Of a stretch of DNA of 64,000 nt, positions 42,173-54,029 are shown in pieces (the stretch's first letter is position 1; each line of letters starts with the position of its first letter). The translations under genes and the position numbers were made by a program. The notes under the pieces are model-generated. The model searched no databases, had not been told where the DNA came from, and worked only from the letters and a program-made list of their open reading frames with translations. The DNA lies in the NCBI GenBank assembly GCA_016165875.1, contig JABBOT010000002.1, positions 25,744,265-25,808,264 on the forward strand, in the 5' to 3' direction. This stretch comes from Acanthopleura granulata. Taxonomy: Eukaryota > Mollusca > Polyplacophora > Chitonida > Chitonidae.

Positions 42173-44260
42173 GATAAATTTGGGTTCAACCACCACCTCG
42201 AATCGTGGTCAAACATTTTCTGCAAACAGTGACATTGTATTCGCAGAATCAAATGAACAATTGTTCCAAGTTAATCCACACAGGTGGGAAGAACACATAT
42301 AAACCACGTGTTGCTGGAATTATTAGTGATAAAGCCGACCATTATGAAAAACAATGTTCGTAACTTATTTTACATTTTGCATAATATTCATGTATGTACA
42401 GGTAAGTGTAGGCAATACACTTTACTTATCTCAACCTAGGATTTAACAATTTATGAAATCAATCACCATTTACAGTTTGAATATCTCTATGACTTTATTT
42501 ATAAACGGACACGTTATACTGATCTCTATTTTTACATAATTGTAAATTAGCACATTTTACATTTCAAACGCTGTACTTTAATGTAAACCATCTTGTGGAC
42601 GAAAAGCCTTTGTGGCAACCCGCTCTGCATGCATGGGTAGTCCTATATGAAGAAATAAAACACTAAATTAAGTAGAAAAAAAGACACCAAACTAACCTAC
42701 ATGTCACAGACCGCGTGACTAATCTAATATGAAAAAGTGTTGGTAGATACATGTCCACCAGTCTATTTGTCGTTACGTACTTCAATTTTCAACCGTCTTA
42801 CGTCATTATGACGTGACATATTTTCATGTTAATCAGATTCATTTGTCCCCAGAGAAGCATTATACATTCCTCACAGAATATTGTATTTTCATGGTGACCT
42901 TTAAAACTGTTATCTCAGTGTTTGATACAAAGAGTGCCGTTAGCCATTTATCTTCCCTCTCTTCATCACTACTTATTTCCGGAATATCGAAAAGCATTTA
43001 GTAGTCCTTGGCAAATGCTACACTACGCAAAACGGTTATAAAACAAAAACGTGCCGTATTGATACAGTGAAGTTCTATTCTTGTTGGACATAAAGTTATT
43101 AATAGGCAGAGTAGTTGTTACAGGAGGAGTCCGCGGCCTGTTGCCTCCCTCGCACACACATTATCCCACACAGAACACCCACACAGCCTCTCTACAGCCT
43201 GTGGAACGATTAATTGTCGTTGTGTATGGACATCACATTCCCAGGGGAAAAAACGGCCTAGAAGAAATGATTTGATGGATATTTGTCGCAAATCACAAAA
43301 GCGAAAAGGGCAACACATCCCTCTAGCCTTACACACACTTTCCAGATCATCTGAAAGCCTCTGAAGCGGCTTGTACTCAAGGAAGAAAAATTCAGCAAGG
43401 AACTGAACAAGGTGTCTGAGAATCTTGTTCTAAGCCATTCTTCGAATCAGTTTATAAATATATGTTGATGGGGCAGATTGGATTCACTATAAAAGAGACA
43501 ATGAAATAAGCTATAGTTATATGTGAATATAAGGACATGGCATTTTTCTCAGCATTTTTTTCTTTACTATTATAAAACGTGATTGATTTTGCATATGTGA
43601 CGTTGTTCCATGTACCATATGTACACATGTATAGGAAGTATAAGAATCCGGTTTAAGATATCAAATCTGACATGCATATATAGGTGTGTGGAGGGAGAGA
43701 AGATTTGACCGATCTGATAAACTATCAAAATCCTATAATCTCTGTCATATTCCTCACACTTACAGCTTGTTATACACTTCTCACCACCTGGTGGTTTCTA
43801 CTAACATTAACCTCCCACACAAGTTGTCTTTTGCGATGGCTTTGTCCATGTGTCCATGTGCGCCTTCTGCTTCACCAAACCATTTTTCTAACTAATCGAT
43901 ACACAAGTGTAGTACAAAGCGAGTGATTTCCCAGTAGAACCACCCACACCCGAATTTATTAACAGCTGCGTCAGCAACGATGTTACTGTGAATGACGTGT
44001 CTGTTATTTGCACATATCATTGTGGGTTGTGGGTTTCTTGCTGTGATGGTTATTTTAATGCGGAGTAAATGGTATGACTAATGTCCATATTCTCATGCAA
44101 CTGTATCAAAAGTGAAATACTGAAAAAGACGTTTCTTAGCACAATCCTGCTTTACATGGCAAATAGTGTTGGCCACTCAGAAACAATAATCCAAAGCAAA
44201 AAAATCCATTGTCCATTATATAGCGTCGTGTGAAGAAAGAATCTATTGTAATATAACCAT
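42173..44260. other. no recognisable feature
   Basis: AT-rich intergenic DNA with short unsupported open frames only. Confidence 0.5.
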
Positions 44261-44269
44261 ATAGCTGAG

Positions 44270-44345
44270 GTAAATTGACGGTATTTTAGATTTCACCGAA
44301 TACGTTTGACCATTTCCCAACTACCACACTGTTGTGGGTTTAATT
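44270..44345 (-). repeat. R2-family fragment
   Basis: ATTTCACCGAATACGTTTGACCATTTCCCAACTACCACACTGT follows the reverse complement of the R2 start (compare 11690-11750). Short and diverged. Confidence 0.45.
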
Positions 44346-45069
44346 TCCACTTTCCACAGGATGAGAACTTTAGTTTGGTACTGTTCTCTCCAGCCGTTAA
44401 CAAATGGACGTTAAATGATCTCGGTTTGGTTGTATTATCCATCGCAGCTCGATCAGCCCACAACTGACTCGGCAGTCCTTCAAACACAAATTTAACAAGC
44501 ATATAGAATAAAAGTGACTTTATGGCGGGAACTGCTACCTGTATAGATCAAAAAGTAACCAAAGAAAAAAAAGATTTCAGCAAATTAACATTGACCATAC
44601 ACAGCATACATATTGATGAAAAATTAATACCATTTTGATAAACATTTTGTAAGTGATGTGATTAAAAGTTGACCGATGTGAACTCAAAATACCGTTAATG
44701 TATGAAGGCAATGCGTTTGCTATGTCACACCCACATCCAAGATGTACTTTTTATTAGATCACTGACAGTGGATACCTCCCACGTGCCTTCCATGTACGTT
44801 TTCTTTTCAACATTTAACCTGAAACGTGACAAAAGCTTGGAGGATTGTCGTTAAAGGTTGAGGAAATTATCCTCGAGGCTGTCCATATTAGGTAAATGAC
44901 GAAGCTTTGTGTCAGGAAATGTCTTCATAAATTTCAATTCTGTTTGTGAATTATTAAAGTGCAGCCATCCTGCGAACAGATGTAAAATGCAGGTAAACTT
45001 ATTGATTAAGCCATGAAGACAAAACCCCTATGAAGGTGGTTGTGATAATATTACCGTGGACGCGGTTCG

Positions 45070-45210
45070 TTAAGCTTTGTTGTCGAGCAGGGCAAATCCG
45101 TGTTCCTTTGTCTGGCGTTGGGCAGGTTGTGCGAGTGACGCGGGAACCGCCAGCATGTAGCAGCCGAGTGCCAGCAAGAGCAAACACTGACAGCAGCTGG
45201 CCCAGTTCAT
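45070..45210 (-). CDS. possible small secreted peptide, 46 residues
   Basis: An open frame of 46 codons starting at 45210. Residues 1-27 look like a signal peptide: n-region MNWASCCQC, hydrophobic core LLLLALGCYMLAV, and small residues ASLA before a predicted cut ahead of Gln28. The remaining 19 residues are polar. No family is recognised and there is no precursor-type dibasic cleavage site. No donor precedes the stop codon at 45072-45070 in this frame, so it would be a tiny single-exon product, or the frame may be chance in a locally GC-rich patch. Other frames are open here too. Confidence 0.22.
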   Translation of the reverse strand: MNWASCCQCLLLLALGCYMLAVPASLAQPAQRQTKEHGFALLDNKA

Positions 45211-45867
45211 ACCTGACCTTATCAGACAGCACCGATAATTCGTACGGCGAAATGTGTTTACATTTGTTCTCAAATCTAACGCGCTAGTTCATGTTTTCTC
45301 GACAAAAGCCGACTTGGACCACGAGTCAAGTTTCGTGTTCCGGCTTTAGGAGTCGTATACATTGGTATAAACCTAAAAAAAAAAATAAATAAAAAAAAAA
45401 GACAAAAGAAAAAAAAACTGAGCTGAATGGAAAACTAGGTAGCTTGAAATTGAGCCGAAAATGTAAACAGCATAACCGCTGAATTAGCGAGTGGATTACA
45501 GATAATTAAACGACAAAGGCAACAGTTATATCTAAAGGATGGGACTTCTCTAACACCATGACTCTAATATCGTTTTTGTTTTGGAAATTCAGTTACAACT
45601 GAAACTGAATTAGAAATGTCTTCTTCGACGCTTAGATAATAACACGTTAATTAGAAAGAAAGGATGCAATATAACTCTTATTGTTCAGGTCGGCATCAGT
45701 TAGTATGAATTTTGAAGTGTCCTCCAAATGACAAATTACAAACAACATTAACACGTACGTGAAACCTTGTCATTTTCAATAACACCAGATTTTAGGGAAT
45801 CCACACTAATACATAGTAGACAGATCCGACTTTTATCATTTGGTAGTAGCTGTTCAGATGTAAGGAA

Positions 45868-46027
45868 GATGTGCTGTATAAACTGTGACGCATGCTTACA
45901 CAGTCATCTCTCCATGTCGGGAAACCCAAATGCTGTATAAACCGTGATGTGTATGCCATCATGCAGCTCCATGCCAGGAAACCCGAATGTTGTATGAACC
46001 GTGATGTTTATACGGACATCTTTCCAG
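45868..46027 (+). repeat. about 58-bp tandem repeat, three units
   Basis: Each unit begins TGYTGTAT(A/G)AAC(T/C)GTGA(C/T)G and the first two end GGAAACCC(A/G)AA. The third unit is truncated. Confidence 0.75.
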
Positions 46028-46304
46028 GTATTTCAGCAGTGGTTTTATTGCAAACAATTCATTAAACCATCATGCTGAAGTAAAGTTTGCTTGCACGCTA
46101 TAGCCCAGGATTTAGCAAAATTAGATAAAATCATGACCAATCAAACAGATCAACGGAGATCTTGGACGTTGTGTCCACGGAAGTCGTGTAAAGCTTCAAA
46201 CTATAGTCTCCGAACTGAATGCTTACTTATTTAAGGTTTAACAAAGCAACAAGGCAAGACATTAAACACCATATGCGGTATAAACTATAAAATACAAAAG
46301 ACTA

Positions 46305-46650
46305 CAGCATAGAGATTAAAACCAAAGCAGCGACGGCAGTATGATAAATAGCAAATGATCACATGTTACCGGTGAAAATTGGCGTCTTGTCAGTTTACGT
46401 CAATTAAGATTTTATTCTAACAGTTTATGTAAGTGTTTAAGAGCAACACCATGACCGAAGTAGAATTAGATGAAATAAATTGCAGTGATGTTAAGCACAA
46501 CATACTATAGGCGTAACTGGTTTGGAATTACTCAAAATGCTGTGTTGTCATCACATTTAATACATGTACATAAAAACATGAAAGCAATGCACGGATCAGA
46601 CCTCGGGGATGCTTAGTTCTCCAACAGAATCCTGGTTTATGCCCTGGGCA
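46305..46650 (+). repeat. R2 dispersed repeat, long copy
   Basis: Shares an ordered set of blocks with 60573-60880: AGAG..TAAAACC(A)(A/G)AGCAGCGACG, CGGTGAAAA(T/C)TGG, GTTTAC(G/A)TCAATTA, CATGAC, GGAATTACTCAAAATGCTGT, GTCATC, and TCTGGTTTATGCCC or its near match. No coding frame, no tRNA-like promoter and no inverted ends were seen. Shorter copies lie at 11.6-12.1, 12.7, 44.3 and 50.5 kb. Confidence 0.75.
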
Positions 46651-46964
46651 TCACTATATATTGTTATATACTGGCATTCTCCAGTAAGGGATATATATAA
46701 CTTGCACGAGAAATAATTATACCTGGATGAGGAAGTACTGTACAACGATGTCAGAATAACATATGTACGTACTTAATGTAATAGCACATGCAGCAGATCC
46801 AACACCCAGTGTGTAACATTTCATGCTTATAGACTGAAAGGTCCATATTTGTATTCTACATAACAGCCTGCTATAAAGAAAGAAAAGGTGTAAAAAGGCT
46901 TTTATTAAACCTTTCACAAAATCTCGGTGGTGATATTAAAAGGATGTAAAATTCAACCCCTACG

Positions 46965-47120
46965 TTTTCACCTACAAAGGCGTATAGGGAAAGATCTGTC
47001 AGTGACGTGCGGATGGTCATAGGTTTAGATTCCCGTCGGGCTCTACCTACACCCTCCCCCTCCAACTATCCATGTAAACGAAATATTTTTGAATACGGCC
47101 TATAACACCAATCATATAAA
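46965..47120 (+). repeat. partial SINE
   Basis: Diverged body (GTGCGGATGGTCATAGGTTT, GAATACGGCC) followed by an (AAAT)n-rich tail. The head is missing. Confidence 0.7.
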
Positions 47121-47179
47121 TAAATGAAGCAATAAATAATAAATAAAAGCAATAAATAAATAAATAAAAGTAATTAATT

Positions 47180-48404
47180 AACATAAAGCGCTGCTCAGGT
47201 TTTACTCTCTATGCTCTATTTTGTGTATGTATATATATACTTGTATACATAAGATGCATCTGCAGAACTAATACTGCAGACAGTTATATATGCTGTCTCA
47301 TCCAATGACAAATATTTACATGAATTTAAGTTATTCTGCTAATGCGACGAAATGAGTCTATCTTTAGGCCAAAATTATATCCAGGATGTATTTCGACATT
47401 AAAGGGTGTATCCTAGCTAAACACATCAGGGCCAACCAGAAATAATCACATTAAATCAATTAGTCAATCCTAAAGGAAAACTTACATACTATTATTTCTT
47501 CAGGTAATACAGACCAGCGGTGTTAATAGGATATATGTGCAACATATCAAAGGAACGCAGTGTCACAGTGTCACAGAGAACTCCCACCCCCAGGGTAGCT
47601 CTAAGCAGATCCATGACTTGTACATGGAGATGGTAGGAGTTGTCACAGAATTAACCCATTACAGTATACGATTTTCCATAAAGCTCTAGTCTTCAATGGG
47701 AAGTAACCGCATCGCGACTTCCAACTGTGACTACCATGTTATCTCCCTTACACCAGTGATGATTTTCCCCGCTGATAACTTTTAGCCAGGTGGGAGGAGA
47801 CACAGAACTGTATCTCCCCTCGGTAGAGCTTCTGTGCGAAGGCTGCAGACAAAAGGAGTCGGCAGCCTGTCCAAAACGCGGTTACAGGAAGACATGGCGT
47901 ATCTGATTTATAAAGGTGGTACCTGGCGTGGAGGAGAAATATAACCAGCCTTTGGAAGCTGTGAATAACTGAGAAGCCGTCATCAGTTTTCATTGATAAA
48001 CAGTGAAGAATGTCGAAACCCTTAAGGCATCACAAGCAATTCAAATTTTAAACTTATTATCCGTGAATAATTAACGTTTTTCAAGGGTATTTGTAAGATC
48101 AGTTATTGTTTCAAGGGAATCCTTTTGCAGTGGCTCCGGATGGCATTTACGGTTATGCCAAACGTCATGTGACGGACGAATGAGAAATCTCTACATGATT
48201 TCTAAGCGCTTTCGACTAAGACGGTTATTTAATCCGAGCAAGATAGATATTTTCCGCTTATAGATGTTGGTATTAAATTTTCAGTTTTGGATTGAGAGCA
48301 AGTCATTGATAACAGACTGTTTTACCTTGTAGTCTTGTCACCAATCCGATCGCTGTTAGTTCAAGAGTTCAAGCAGAGGGCTGCTCTCTGTGACAATTTA
48401 CCAA
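47180..48404. other. no recognisable gene
   Basis: AT-rich. A short reverse R2 start (GCGCTGCTCAGGTTTTACTC) lies at 47187-47215; nothing else can be supported. Confidence 0.45.
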
Positions 48405-48720
48405 CTAACTCGCTGCTCTTTTGGACTATTTACCAGCCGAAACATTCTCGTCGCTGCTCTTTCGGACTATTTACCAACTGCCACATTGTCGTCGCTGCTC
48501 TTTAGGACTATTTACCAACTGCCACATTGTCGTCGCTGCTCTTTTGGACTATTTACCAACTGTCACATTGTCATCGCTGCTCCTTTCAACTGACACATTG
48601 TCGTCGCTGCTCTTTTGAACTATTTACCAGCTGATGCATTGTCGTCGCTGCACTCTGTGACTATTTATCAACTGTCACACTCTCTCGTCCCTGCTCTTTT
48701 GGACATTGTCGTTTCTGCTC
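48405..48720 (+). repeat. 41-bp tandem array derived from the R2 repeat end
   Basis: Seven or eight units of about 41 bp, each containing GACTATTTACCAACTG, then (C/T)CACATTGTCGTCGCTGCTC. The two central units are nearly identical. The unit matches the reverse complement of the first 45 bp or so of R2 (as at 60580-60625). Confidence 0.85.
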
Positions 48721-50228
48721 TCTGGTACTTTGTACCACCTGTCACACCTTTCTCGCTGCCCATTGTTCTCGATACACTAGTTTCTGAATCACTAGATAGT
48801 GCCGTTGGGTGAATGACCGCATTTTGTACACAGTATAAGAAACCTTCGCGGTGCATTATGCCTTATCACCAAAGGTAGCTTGCACCTTTCTATACACATA
48901 TTAAATAATCTAGTATAGGGTATTTTGTCACTGTATTTGACACCATGGGAAGCTTTTGGGTTGGGTATTACATGTGACTCTGGTGAAAACCTATTTAATT
49001 CAACCCGAAACAATTTTCGTTGGTTCGTTAAACTGTGTAACGGCCCTGCTATTAGACTCTTTAAAGGATGCCATGTAAAGCGTGGCCACTGTTCTATGGT
49101 CAATAATCGTGCCAAGATTAATTTAATAAGATACAATGCTCAGCAAGGACCACCATAGAACACAGAAGGTATATAAAGTAAGAAATTAAGAACGATTCGT
49201 GCAAGGAGAGGAAGTCAACGTTTTCAGTAATGATGGGAAGAGGCAAGTAGGAATGACTGGGCGGAATTTGGTTTGCGGGCCCCTTGACGTGACTAGGCAG
49301 AATTCGGTACGCTGACCCCTTGAAGAGTTCCGCCTGATGGGTCAGTAAATTTTCATGATGTTCCATCCGATGTTGCCGTCTTTTAAAGTGAGCATAAAGT
49401 TTGCCACATCAAACGTAGAGTATAGTAATTCAGCTGCACGCATATTATTTAAGCATGGGAAAGACAGATCGGGCGTCGGGAACACCACTTAAGCCCAAAG
49501 TATTCTCATATTCTATAAGAGTGGATAAAATTATAAACAGATTAGGTCACGTGTGTTGTTTGGCGGTCTTCGAAAAATGTAAGAAGAACTTTTAGCAGGT
49601 ATTTTCAAAAAGTGCATGCGGTTGGAATTTTGGTGGATAAAAAATATAACCATTATTTGCGCAGGTTTTGTTTTCATAACCTCAGCTCTAATGCTTGTGT
49701 GTTTCCATTTATATACTACACTGAGGCGATGATAGCTACGCGATAAGAAGCTGTTAAGATCGTTTAATGAAGTCTAACCCGTGCAAAGTGGTGTGACAAA
49801 CATCGCACAAATTATTTGATCCTAGAGGATGCAAGGCGAGCATAACGTGCATGCAGGCCTAGAGCAGAGCTGTTTGTGAAAAGAAATGGCTGTGTGCATA
49901 ATCAAATACAAGTGACTGTAAACATTCAATGAAAATGAAAAATTTAAGTTACCTTATGTGTGTACAAAGAAGATATTTTTGTGTACTTATATCAGTATTT
50001 TAATTTTAAGGTTGTACAATTTAGTATCCATTGGGGAAAAACATGAGGAAATCCTATATAACTGATGTATGTATGTATTTGAGGGTACGCATCTAGTTAT
50101 TTCCCCGGATTGCAGATTTAAACCCATTCCAACAAATTGCTCTGTGTACATTTGTTCTAGAAAGTGAAAATCCTTGGTAATTGTCTTAATTAACTACCCA
50201 CACATTTTAAAGGATCGTCATTTACTTT

Positions 50229-50466
50229 TTTATTTATTTATTTGTGTTTATGCCATACTCAAGAATATTTCACGTAAACGACGTCGAACAGCAAGATGGT
50301 AGGAGGAGACCGGTCAGAGACTGGGAGAGACACATGAACGATACTGGCACATCTTCCCACGTACAGCCGAAGAGGAAGCCAGTCTAACTCGGACTTGAAC
50401 TCACTCATTTGTGAGAGGTTGTTGAGCCATTGTACTGCGATAGCATGCTATCACCATGGAGCCCCC
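50229..50466 (-). repeat. near full-length SINE
   Basis: Starts with a TTTATTTATTTATTTGTG tail and runs to the tRNA-like head end near CCATGGAGCCCCC. Diverged in the body. It is directly followed by an R2 fragment at 50478. Confidence 0.85.
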
Positions 50467-50477
50467 TAAAAGACTGC

Positions 50478-50575
50478 AGCTTGGAGAGTAAAACCAGAGC
50501 AGACAGTTGTAAAATGGCCACGCGTAACCGGTGAAATTCGGCTTTTTCTCAATTTATATCACTCAGAGAAACTAA
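50478..50575 (+). repeat. R2-family 5' fragment
   Basis: GAGAGTAAAACCAGAGCAG, then GTAACCGGTGAAATTCGG; matches the start of the R2 copies at 46.3 and 60.6 kb and stops after about 100 bp. Confidence 0.7.
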
Positions 50576-51256
50576 CAGAGTCCTATGAGGGCATTTCAAA
50601 GGTGATCAAAATTGTCACCGATTTAACGAAGTAGTTCCAGTTTGAGTGTGTGATGCATGTTTCAACATCATTGAAAAGTTTTCTTCTATTTGGGCAAGTA
50701 AGCCCCATTAATTGCACCATTGCCATTGTAGAGCACAACGTAAAGTCATGAAGTACGGCAGCTGTCATTCTTTGACAAGAGCATTGGTGTGTTGTTTACA
50801 GGCACTCTTTCGCTCCATGACACAATATGTCGGAAATTTCAGTGAATCGGTCAGGCAAACATTAAAAAGAATGTTTGTTGCGGGAAACACGACCCACTCG
50901 CCATATTCCGGCCTACACAAACTTTTATTTTCAGGAACTCTGTGTACATTTTTGGGAAAAAATGAAAACTCCTTAAAAATTCTAATTCGTTCCTTTTTTG
51001 AAATTAAAACGTGAGAAATTCATTTTGTCGAACTAACCTTTCAAAACAAATTATTAACGTTATTCCGTCGATTGATCGTTGTCGTTGTCCCATTATACAT
51101 GGCCCAATTTCCGTTACCCAGTGTACCCATACACATGTTACTTTGGCTCTAACAACAAACTGGGTTATTACATATCGCACTGGAGTCGTGTCTTACCTTC
51201 TATTCATTAGCATTAGTAGCACGCAGTGTATAACCCACTCAATTAAAAGAAAGACA

Positions 51257-51334
51257 ATGGTTAAAATAATGTTAGGCTATGTGGAAGTGACATCACAGAT
51301 GGCGCTGCTCGTAGTCCTTACGTTTCTCCTGCTG
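51257..51334 (+). CDS. possible signal-peptide exon
   Basis: An open frame from ATG at 51257 encodes 26 residues, ending MALLVVLTFLLL immediately before a strong donor, CTG|GTAAGT at 51335. An inner Met at residue 15 would give a compact hydrophobic leader. This is the layout of a first coding exon of a secreted or membrane protein. I found no convincing phase-0 acceptor exon downstream, so it is only a candidate. Confidence 0.22.
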
Positions 51335-51719
51335 GTAAGTCAGTAGTGTATCATTTACAATATTATATGGTTGACAAAGCACAGAATGGTAAGGATTTTC
51401 AGTGAGACGAAAGTTCAGAAGTAGGGTTTATTTAGGTGGGAAAAAGCAAGACAAGAAATTTGTTCAAAATTACTGTCTGAATGGCTTATTAAGATAATAA
51501 CTTCAAGTGTGCATGGTTGAAGCAAAGATAAGTACATTTCTACTGCTGTTTTTTTTCTTTTCCGAAGGTCAAAATGCAAAGAATTCTTAGGTAAAATGAA
51601 GTAGAAAATGAATAGCCTATTTTAAATAAAAACCGTTGGATGAAATTAACGTTTTGTAATAATCAATAAGAAAATATCTTTAAGAAAAAGAATATTTGTT
51701 ATTTGAAAAGTATTATACA

Positions 51720-51925
51720 GCGTTCTCAGGAATATTTCACTTACAGACGAAGGTCAACATTAAATACTCGTAGAAAGAATCGGACATAGTCCCGAGGAAA
51801 CCCACAGCCATCCGGAGGTTGCAGGCAAACTTTATTACTTCTGACTGGAGAGGAAGTTGGCCTATATCGGCCGGAGCTGGACCTGAACTCACAGCATTTA
51901 CACTAATGAGAGGCTCCTGGGTCAA
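51720..51925 (-). repeat. partial SINE
   Basis: Begins GTTCTCAGGAATATTTCACT and ends near GAGAGGCTCCTGGGTCAATG; both the poly(AAAT) tail and the tRNA-like A box are missing. Confidence 0.8.
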
Positions 51926-53015
51926 TGTGAAATATGAATATTTATCGTGATTTAAAAATTGGATACTTTAAAAAGTATATGCAAGATGAAGTCTTACCAT
52001 ATACTTAAGATTTGGTCATTAAAACCTCCTGGAATTTCCTGGAATTTTTCATTGGGGGAGGTGGGGTAGCCCTTACGTGCACGGATGTTAATAGCAATTT
52101 TTAGACATATATATGTCCATATATAAGGATATATATATCACGCCAATCGGTTAAAAAATCTGTAATTGCTCGCATGCAGTCTGTTGAGTTTGATCTTCCG
52201 TTAGAGAGCTCTGATTATGAATCGTCAGATTTTACTGCGGACAAATATAATCATGCCATGACTCGTAACCCTAATGTAGTGTAAAAAATGATTTTCGGAA
52301 CGCTCGGATTTGTGAAGGTTTCGAAGTATGCAGAGTCGATAAACGTAAATATAAAAGCTATCGTGAAAAGCTGAAAAGGACAAGGCACATTCAGCAGTGA
52401 CTGACACATGACTTGAGCTTGTTATAGAAAGGTTAATTATGCAATCCAAGATATAAATACCAAAAATACTAAATACTACGCATACTATGACAACATGCAT
52501 TTTGAATGAGCTGTTGAATTAACATATCTTTCTAAAAGAAATGGGTGTCGTTGTGTATACATACCCGTCACGTGCATCGCTGTGCCATTTACTGGATTCC
52601 AAATCCCTGTACAAACCGCAGCTTCATTATGGCTGGATAAAGAAGTTGTTCAAGTAACCTTGTGCCATCTCTTTTAATTCGAAGAGTTTGATCCATAATT
52701 TATATGCTATTTACTAAAGCAGGTAAACATTACACTTTAACGGCAAAGACAACAAAATATTCTTCAGTTCGGTCACATACATGCATGTACTAGGATTACC
52801 GTTCATGGAATGTATAGCGGTCGTTGCGTTTAGTTATGCTTGAATTTATATCACCAGAAAATCTTGGTGAAATTCGAGGAACAATATAACAACAGTGTAC
52901 AGGCATTGCGATGGGTTTGGCAGACATGTTTGTTCCCATAAAAATACGAATATATATATACAAACCTCATTCCCCCAACTGTATGGTGATTATATGCGAG
53001 TCTGATTGGTGAAGG
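51926..53015. other. no recognisable feature
   Basis: AT-rich intergenic sequence without a conserved frame or repeat that I can name. Confidence 0.45.
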
Positions 53016-53024
53016 GTATTAGGC

Positions 53025-53240
53025 ATGCACGCAAGGACCCGGAACTACCCTGTCTGTGGCCATATGGAGTGCTCCAATCATGTTAACCTTGATTGCGCAT
53101 TGGCTGATCACATTTGCTTTGTACGGAATTTGAATCTCTGTCACGCTCGAGAGAGCTACATCACTGCACATTCTGAAAAACTGTGTTTTGTCGGCATTAT
53201 GTTGTCACACACCCTCCTTATTCAGAGAAGTTCACAGCAA
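53025..53240 (+). CDS. possible cysteine-rich exon, unassigned
   Basis: An open frame ending at donor CAA|GTAAGG (53241). It has six cysteines in 43 residues after RNYPVCG, with spacings 4, 7, 6, 7 and 14. The YxPVCG start and the last cysteine pairs recall a Kazal domain, but the TY and N of that fold are absent and the cysteines before PVC are missing. The acceptor side is weak. It may be a chance frame; a secreted protease-inhibitor-like exon is the alternative. Confidence 0.2.
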
Positions 53241-53530
53241 GTAAGGGCCGTCGTTAAATACAACACACGTTTATTTCTAAAGAAAAATGACCTGCTCTAA
53301 TAAAGCAGATCAACATCTTATTGCCGATGCCAGAATATCCATAAAGACTTAAAACTGGGTGCACAAAGCACCAGTGTATAGGTAGCTATTAAGAAGGCAC
53401 ATATACTTATGGATAACAAACTCCTCCACTTTATTGATGGTGGCGTTCCGATGTAGATCCTTACATCCGTTTTACGACAACACATTAAACAGACTTGACA
53501 AAGCTTATATACAGGTCATTTGTAGCAACA

Positions 53531-53748
53531 CCCAGAAGCCTCCCGCCAATACGGTCACTGTGAGTTCAAGTCCAGCTCATGCTGGCTTCCTCTCTGGCCG
53601 TACGTGGGAAGGTCCGCCAGCTGCTTGCGGATGGTCGTGGGTTTGCCCCGGACTCTGCCCGGTTTCCTCCAACCATAATGCTGGCCGCCGTGGTGTAAGT
53701 GAAATATTCTTCAATATGGCATAAAAACCAAGCAAATAAATAAATAAA
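53531..53748 (+). repeat. 5'-truncated SINE with target-site duplication
   Basis: Body and (AAAT)n tail are well preserved; the tRNA-like A box is missing. TTGTAGCAACA (53520-53530) and TTGTAGCAGCA (53749-53759) form an 11-bp duplication with one mismatch, so truncation occurred at insertion. Confidence 0.87.
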
Positions 53749-53792
53749 TTGTAGCAGCATTTAGCATTAAAACAGTGCCTCTACACGTGCGT

Positions 53793-54029
53793 GGAAATCA
53801 GTAGGAAAAGGTGTGGAAGTTGCCAGACTGGTACAATGGCACAGTGGGTGAATATAACCAATACGTCTCGTCTAGTATATGTGAAGGGAATATTAGTTAT
53901 CTGGGTATTACAGTGAGTAACATTGAAACGTTTCCTTTCACAAATGTTGGACGAGACGTATTGTTCATATTCACTCATTGTCCCATAGCACTAGCCTGCC
54001 AACTTCCACACCTCTACTTACTGATTTCC
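53793..54029. repeat. 237-bp imperfect palindrome
   Basis: The left arm from GGAAATCAGTAGG pairs with the right arm ending TACTGATTTCC over about 105-115 bp each, with matching blocks GGTGTGGAAGTTG, GTGAATAT and CAATACGTCTCGTC. The centre is a short unpaired segment. Both strands give similar open frames because of the symmetry; they are not genes. It begins 33 bp after the SINE duplication. Confidence 0.85.

Noticed and set aside
48390..48812. Overlapping open frames with Leu/Ser/Arg repeats
   Set aside because: They follow the 41-bp array and the R2-derived sequence, not a gene.
53025..53240. Firm Kazal-domain assignment
   Set aside because: YxPVCG and some cysteine spacing fit, but the TYxN core and the first two cysteines are missing.
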